Part shown: piece by piece, positions 62,472 through 64,000 of the stretch
How positions within the stretch are numbered: position 1 is the first letter of the stretch
Layout of the letters: each line of letters begins with the position of its first letter
Assembly (NCBI RefSeq): GCF_002909485.1
Contig: NZ_PPXG01000002.1
Coordinates: 124,001 to 188,000, forward strand
DNA length: 64,000 bases
Source: Stutzerimonas stutzeri
GTDB taxonomy: Bacteria > Pseudomonadota > Gammaproteobacteria > Pseudomonadales > Pseudomonadaceae
Direction: 5' to 3'
The notes under the pieces: generated by a model
Seen by the model: the letters and a program-made list of their open reading frames with translations, nothing else
Databases searched by the model: none
What the model was told of the DNA's origin: nothing
Program-made: the position numbers and the translations under genes

Positions 62472-63500
62472 TCACTCAGGCTTTGGAGTGGTCGCTGTGC
62501 TGGCAGGAAGGATCGGGTAGTCCACTTGTGGCTGTTCGCCGGTTACGCTGTGCAGGAATGCAGTGATGGCGCTGACTTCATCCTTGTTGAGCTGACGACC
62601 CAGTTGGCTGTCGCCCATGATCGCAACCGCTTCTTCAAGCTCCCAGACCTCGCCGCTGTGGAAGTAGGGTGGGGTCAGCGCGACGTTGCGCAACGGTGCG
62701 GCGCGGAACACGTATTCGTCGCTTGCCGTGTTGGTTACTGCGAAGCGCCCCTTGTCGCCTACTGGCAGCACCTCGGCTCCTGGCCTCTTGATCACACCGA
62801 AGGGGAAGTAACCCTGACCACCGAGGTTTACCCCGTTGTGGCAGGCAGAGCATCCAGCATCCATGAATAACGCCAGGCCTTGTTTCTGCTTGTCGTCCAG
62901 CGCCTTGTCCTCACCCTTGAGGAAACGGTCGAACGGCGAGTTTGGCGTAGTCAGCGTGACCTCGAAGGCTTCCAGGGCGTAGGCCATGTTGTCGAAGCTG
63001 ACCGGATCCTTGTCCTTGGGAAAGGCTTTCTTGAACTCGGCGGCGTACGCCGGAATGCTCTTGAGCGTGGAGACGACGCGCTCTGGTGTGCTGTTCATTT
63101 CCACGCTCGCCTGCACCGGGCCTTTGGCCTGCTCCTGCAGGTCCTTGGCACGACCGTCCCAGAACTGCGCGGCGTTGAACACTGCGTTCAGCACGGTGGG
63201 TGAGTTGCGCGGGCCTTTTTGCCAGCCGTGACCGATCGAGGTCGGCACGTTGTCGCTGCCGCCGATGCTCAGGTTGTGGCAAGTGTTGCAGCTGATGACG
63301 TGGCTGCTGGACAGGCGCGGGTCAAACCAGAGTTTGTGACCGAGTACAGCTTGGTCTTCGCTGACCTTCTGGCCGCGGACTTCGGTGACTTTGTCGGGGA
63401 TAGGTTTGAAAATGGCATTGGCTCGTTCGCGCAGTTCATCAGCGTTCGCTGCGCTGGTAAACAGTAGGCTGCTAAGCAATAGGGTGAGGGAAGGGCGCAT
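62472..63500 (-). CDS. ccpR: Dihaem cytochrome c peroxidase
   Basis: 342 residues, periplasmic (signal LTLLLSSLLFTSAANA). Peroxidatic haem CNTCHNLSIGG near 70 and electron-transfer haem CSACHNGVNLGG near 215; GWQKGPRNSPTVLNAVFNAAQF, KLWFDPRLSSS and APLRNVALTPPYFHSG are family-typical. Reduces H2O2 with electrons from azurin or c551. ATG 63500 has AAGGAG at 9 bp. A perfect Anr-type box lies 60 bp upstream, as expected for micro-oxic induction. Confidence 0.94.
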   Translation of the reverse strand: MRPSLTLLLSSLLFTSAANADELRERANAIFKPIPDKVTEVRGQKVSEDQAVLGHKLWFDPRLSSSHVISCNTCHNLSIGGSDNVPTSIGHGWQKGPRNSPTVLNAVFNAAQFWDGRAKDLQEQAKGPVQASVEMNSTPERVVSTLKSIPAYAAEFKKAFPKDKDPVSFDNMAYALEAFEVTLTTPNSPFDRFLKGEDKALDDKQKQGLALFMDAGCSACHNGVNLGGQGYFPFGVIKRPGAEVLPVGDKGRFAVTNTASDEYVFRAAPLRNVALTPPYFHSGEVWELEEAVAIMGDSQLGRQLNKDEVSAITAFLHSVTGEQPQVDYPILPASTATTPKPE

Positions 63501-63559
63501 CACGGAAGCTCCTTTTGTGTTGGCTAACGCTAGGAGGCGCTTTTTCGTCAAGTCATCGT

Positions 63560-63573
63560 TTGATCTGTATCAA
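63560..63573 (-). promoter_or_regulatory. Anr/Dnr (FNR-type) box before ccpR
   Basis: TTGAT-CTGT-ATCAA, a perfect palindromic FNR/Anr consensus centred about 66 bp upstream of the ccpR ATG. Placement fits an activator site at about -41.5. Confidence 0.88.
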
Positions 63574-63781
63574 GGTGACGGGGCAGAGCGGGCGCAACTA
63601 ACTGTATCCAGTTGTGTCTCTGCACGACTTCGCTCCAGACGCCGTATTGTTCTGTGAACGATTTCAGGAAGAATGCCCCACCAAGTTGCACGGGCTCGGC
63701 GAGCCTTGCGGCGCGGCCGAGGCAACGCCAGAATGGCGCCATCAATTGTGGCCGCGTGCGCCACCCCAGCAAGGATTCCCG

Positions 63782-64000
63782 ATGCCTGAACCTGTCGCTG
63801 CCGGCTTGCGCCTGGCACCCGATGCGCTGACCCGTCCCTTCGAGCCCAGCCAATTCAATTTCAAGACCACCGCCGAACTGGAGCCTTTTCTCGGTGTGCT
63901 CGGCCAGGAACGCGCGGTCGAGGCGTTGCAGTTCGGCGTGGCAATGCCACGCCCCGGTTATAACGTGTATGTGATGGGCGAGCCGGGCACCGGACGCTTC
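63782..64000 (+). CDS. Lon-like ATP-dependent protease, 3' truncated by window edge
   Basis: Only the first 73 codons are present; the frame is open at the edge. Starts MPEPVAAGLRLAPDALTRPF, then FNFKTTAELEPFLGVLGQER, and reaches the Walker A region VYVMGEPGTGRF. This N-terminus is characteristic of the Lon-related protease family with an AAA domain (the PA4576-type protein in P. aeruginosa), not canonical Lon. The 281 bp before it, shared with ccpR, contain the Anr box but no obvious promoter for this gene. Confidence 0.82.
   Translation, partial: MPEPVAAGLRLAPDALTRPFEPSQFNFKTTAELEPFLGVLGQERAVEALQFGVAMPRPGYNVYVMGEPGTGRF

Overview
The window reads as a high-GC gammaproteobacterial chromosome, almost certainly a denitrifying Pseudomonas in the broad sense (mendocina/stutzeri-like). 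The narGHJI operon with a trailing PpiC-type isomerase and moa/moe genes, colRS with its methyltransferase/kinase neighbours, siaABCD, mapZ next to radA, and an Anr-type site before a cytochrome c peroxidase are all Pseudomonas arrangements. Gene density is about 90%. I see no phage, integrase, insertion sequence, CRISPR array, tRNA or rRNA. Only short dispersed palindromic (REP-like) repeats interrupt the genes. The species is an inference.

Layout. 1-10.4 kb: respiratory nitrate reductase (narG cut by the left edge) and molybdenum cofactor synthesis. 10.4-17.5 kb (minus strand): cytochrome b561, a QseB/PmrA-like two-component pair, and behind it five tightly packed genes (TPR lipoprotein-like protein, SDR, haem-oxygenase-like iron oxidase, acyl-adenylating enzyme, thermostable-haemolysin/acyltransferase family). 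A perfect TTAAG-N6-TTAAG box stands before the first gene. 17.6-23.7 kb: colRS, a methyltransferase, a lipopolysaccharide-kinase-like protein, dgkA and an LtaS-type sulfatase, with two ColR-box matches; this is an envelope-maintenance block. 23.7-25.9 kb: an ECF sigma factor, zinc-finger anti-sigma, CnrX/Spy-like periplasmic protein and a His-rich periplasmic protein, with two matching GGAAC-N16-CGTTA promoters. 25.9-28.6 kb: dihaem cytochrome DHC and oxygen-binding cytochrome SHP, divergent from a b561 fused to an NAD(P)H:flavin:2Fe-2S reductase.

28.7-37.5 kb: trmA, an AzgA-type purine permease, a DJ-1/PfpI protein, xdhC, mocA and a three-subunit PaoABC-type molybdenum aldehyde oxidoreductase. 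37.8-42.9 kb: an alpha/beta hydrolase and an acyl-CoA-dehydrogenase-like flavoenzyme in an operon with a sulfonate/nitrate-type ABC importer. 43-49.5 kb: an acyltransferase, two tandem class-A beta-lactamase-like proteins, a MerR/carboxymuconolactone-decarboxylase pair, rlmG and fpr. 49.8-55.2 kb: gdhA and siaABCD (c-di-GMP-controlled aggregation). 55.3-64 kb: ettA, glyA, an ICMT-like methyltransferase, mapZ, radA, a CopD-like membrane protein, a YdcH-like protein, mscL, ccpR and the start of a Lon-like protease (cut by the right edge).

The most original candidates are: the acyl-ligase/iron-oxidase/haemolysin-family operon apparently under its own two-component system; the NAD(P)H-to-SHP electron conduit; and the ECF regulon with two near-identical promoters. 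Start codons were chosen from ribosome-binding sites and family lengths. Positions of short sites may be off by one base.
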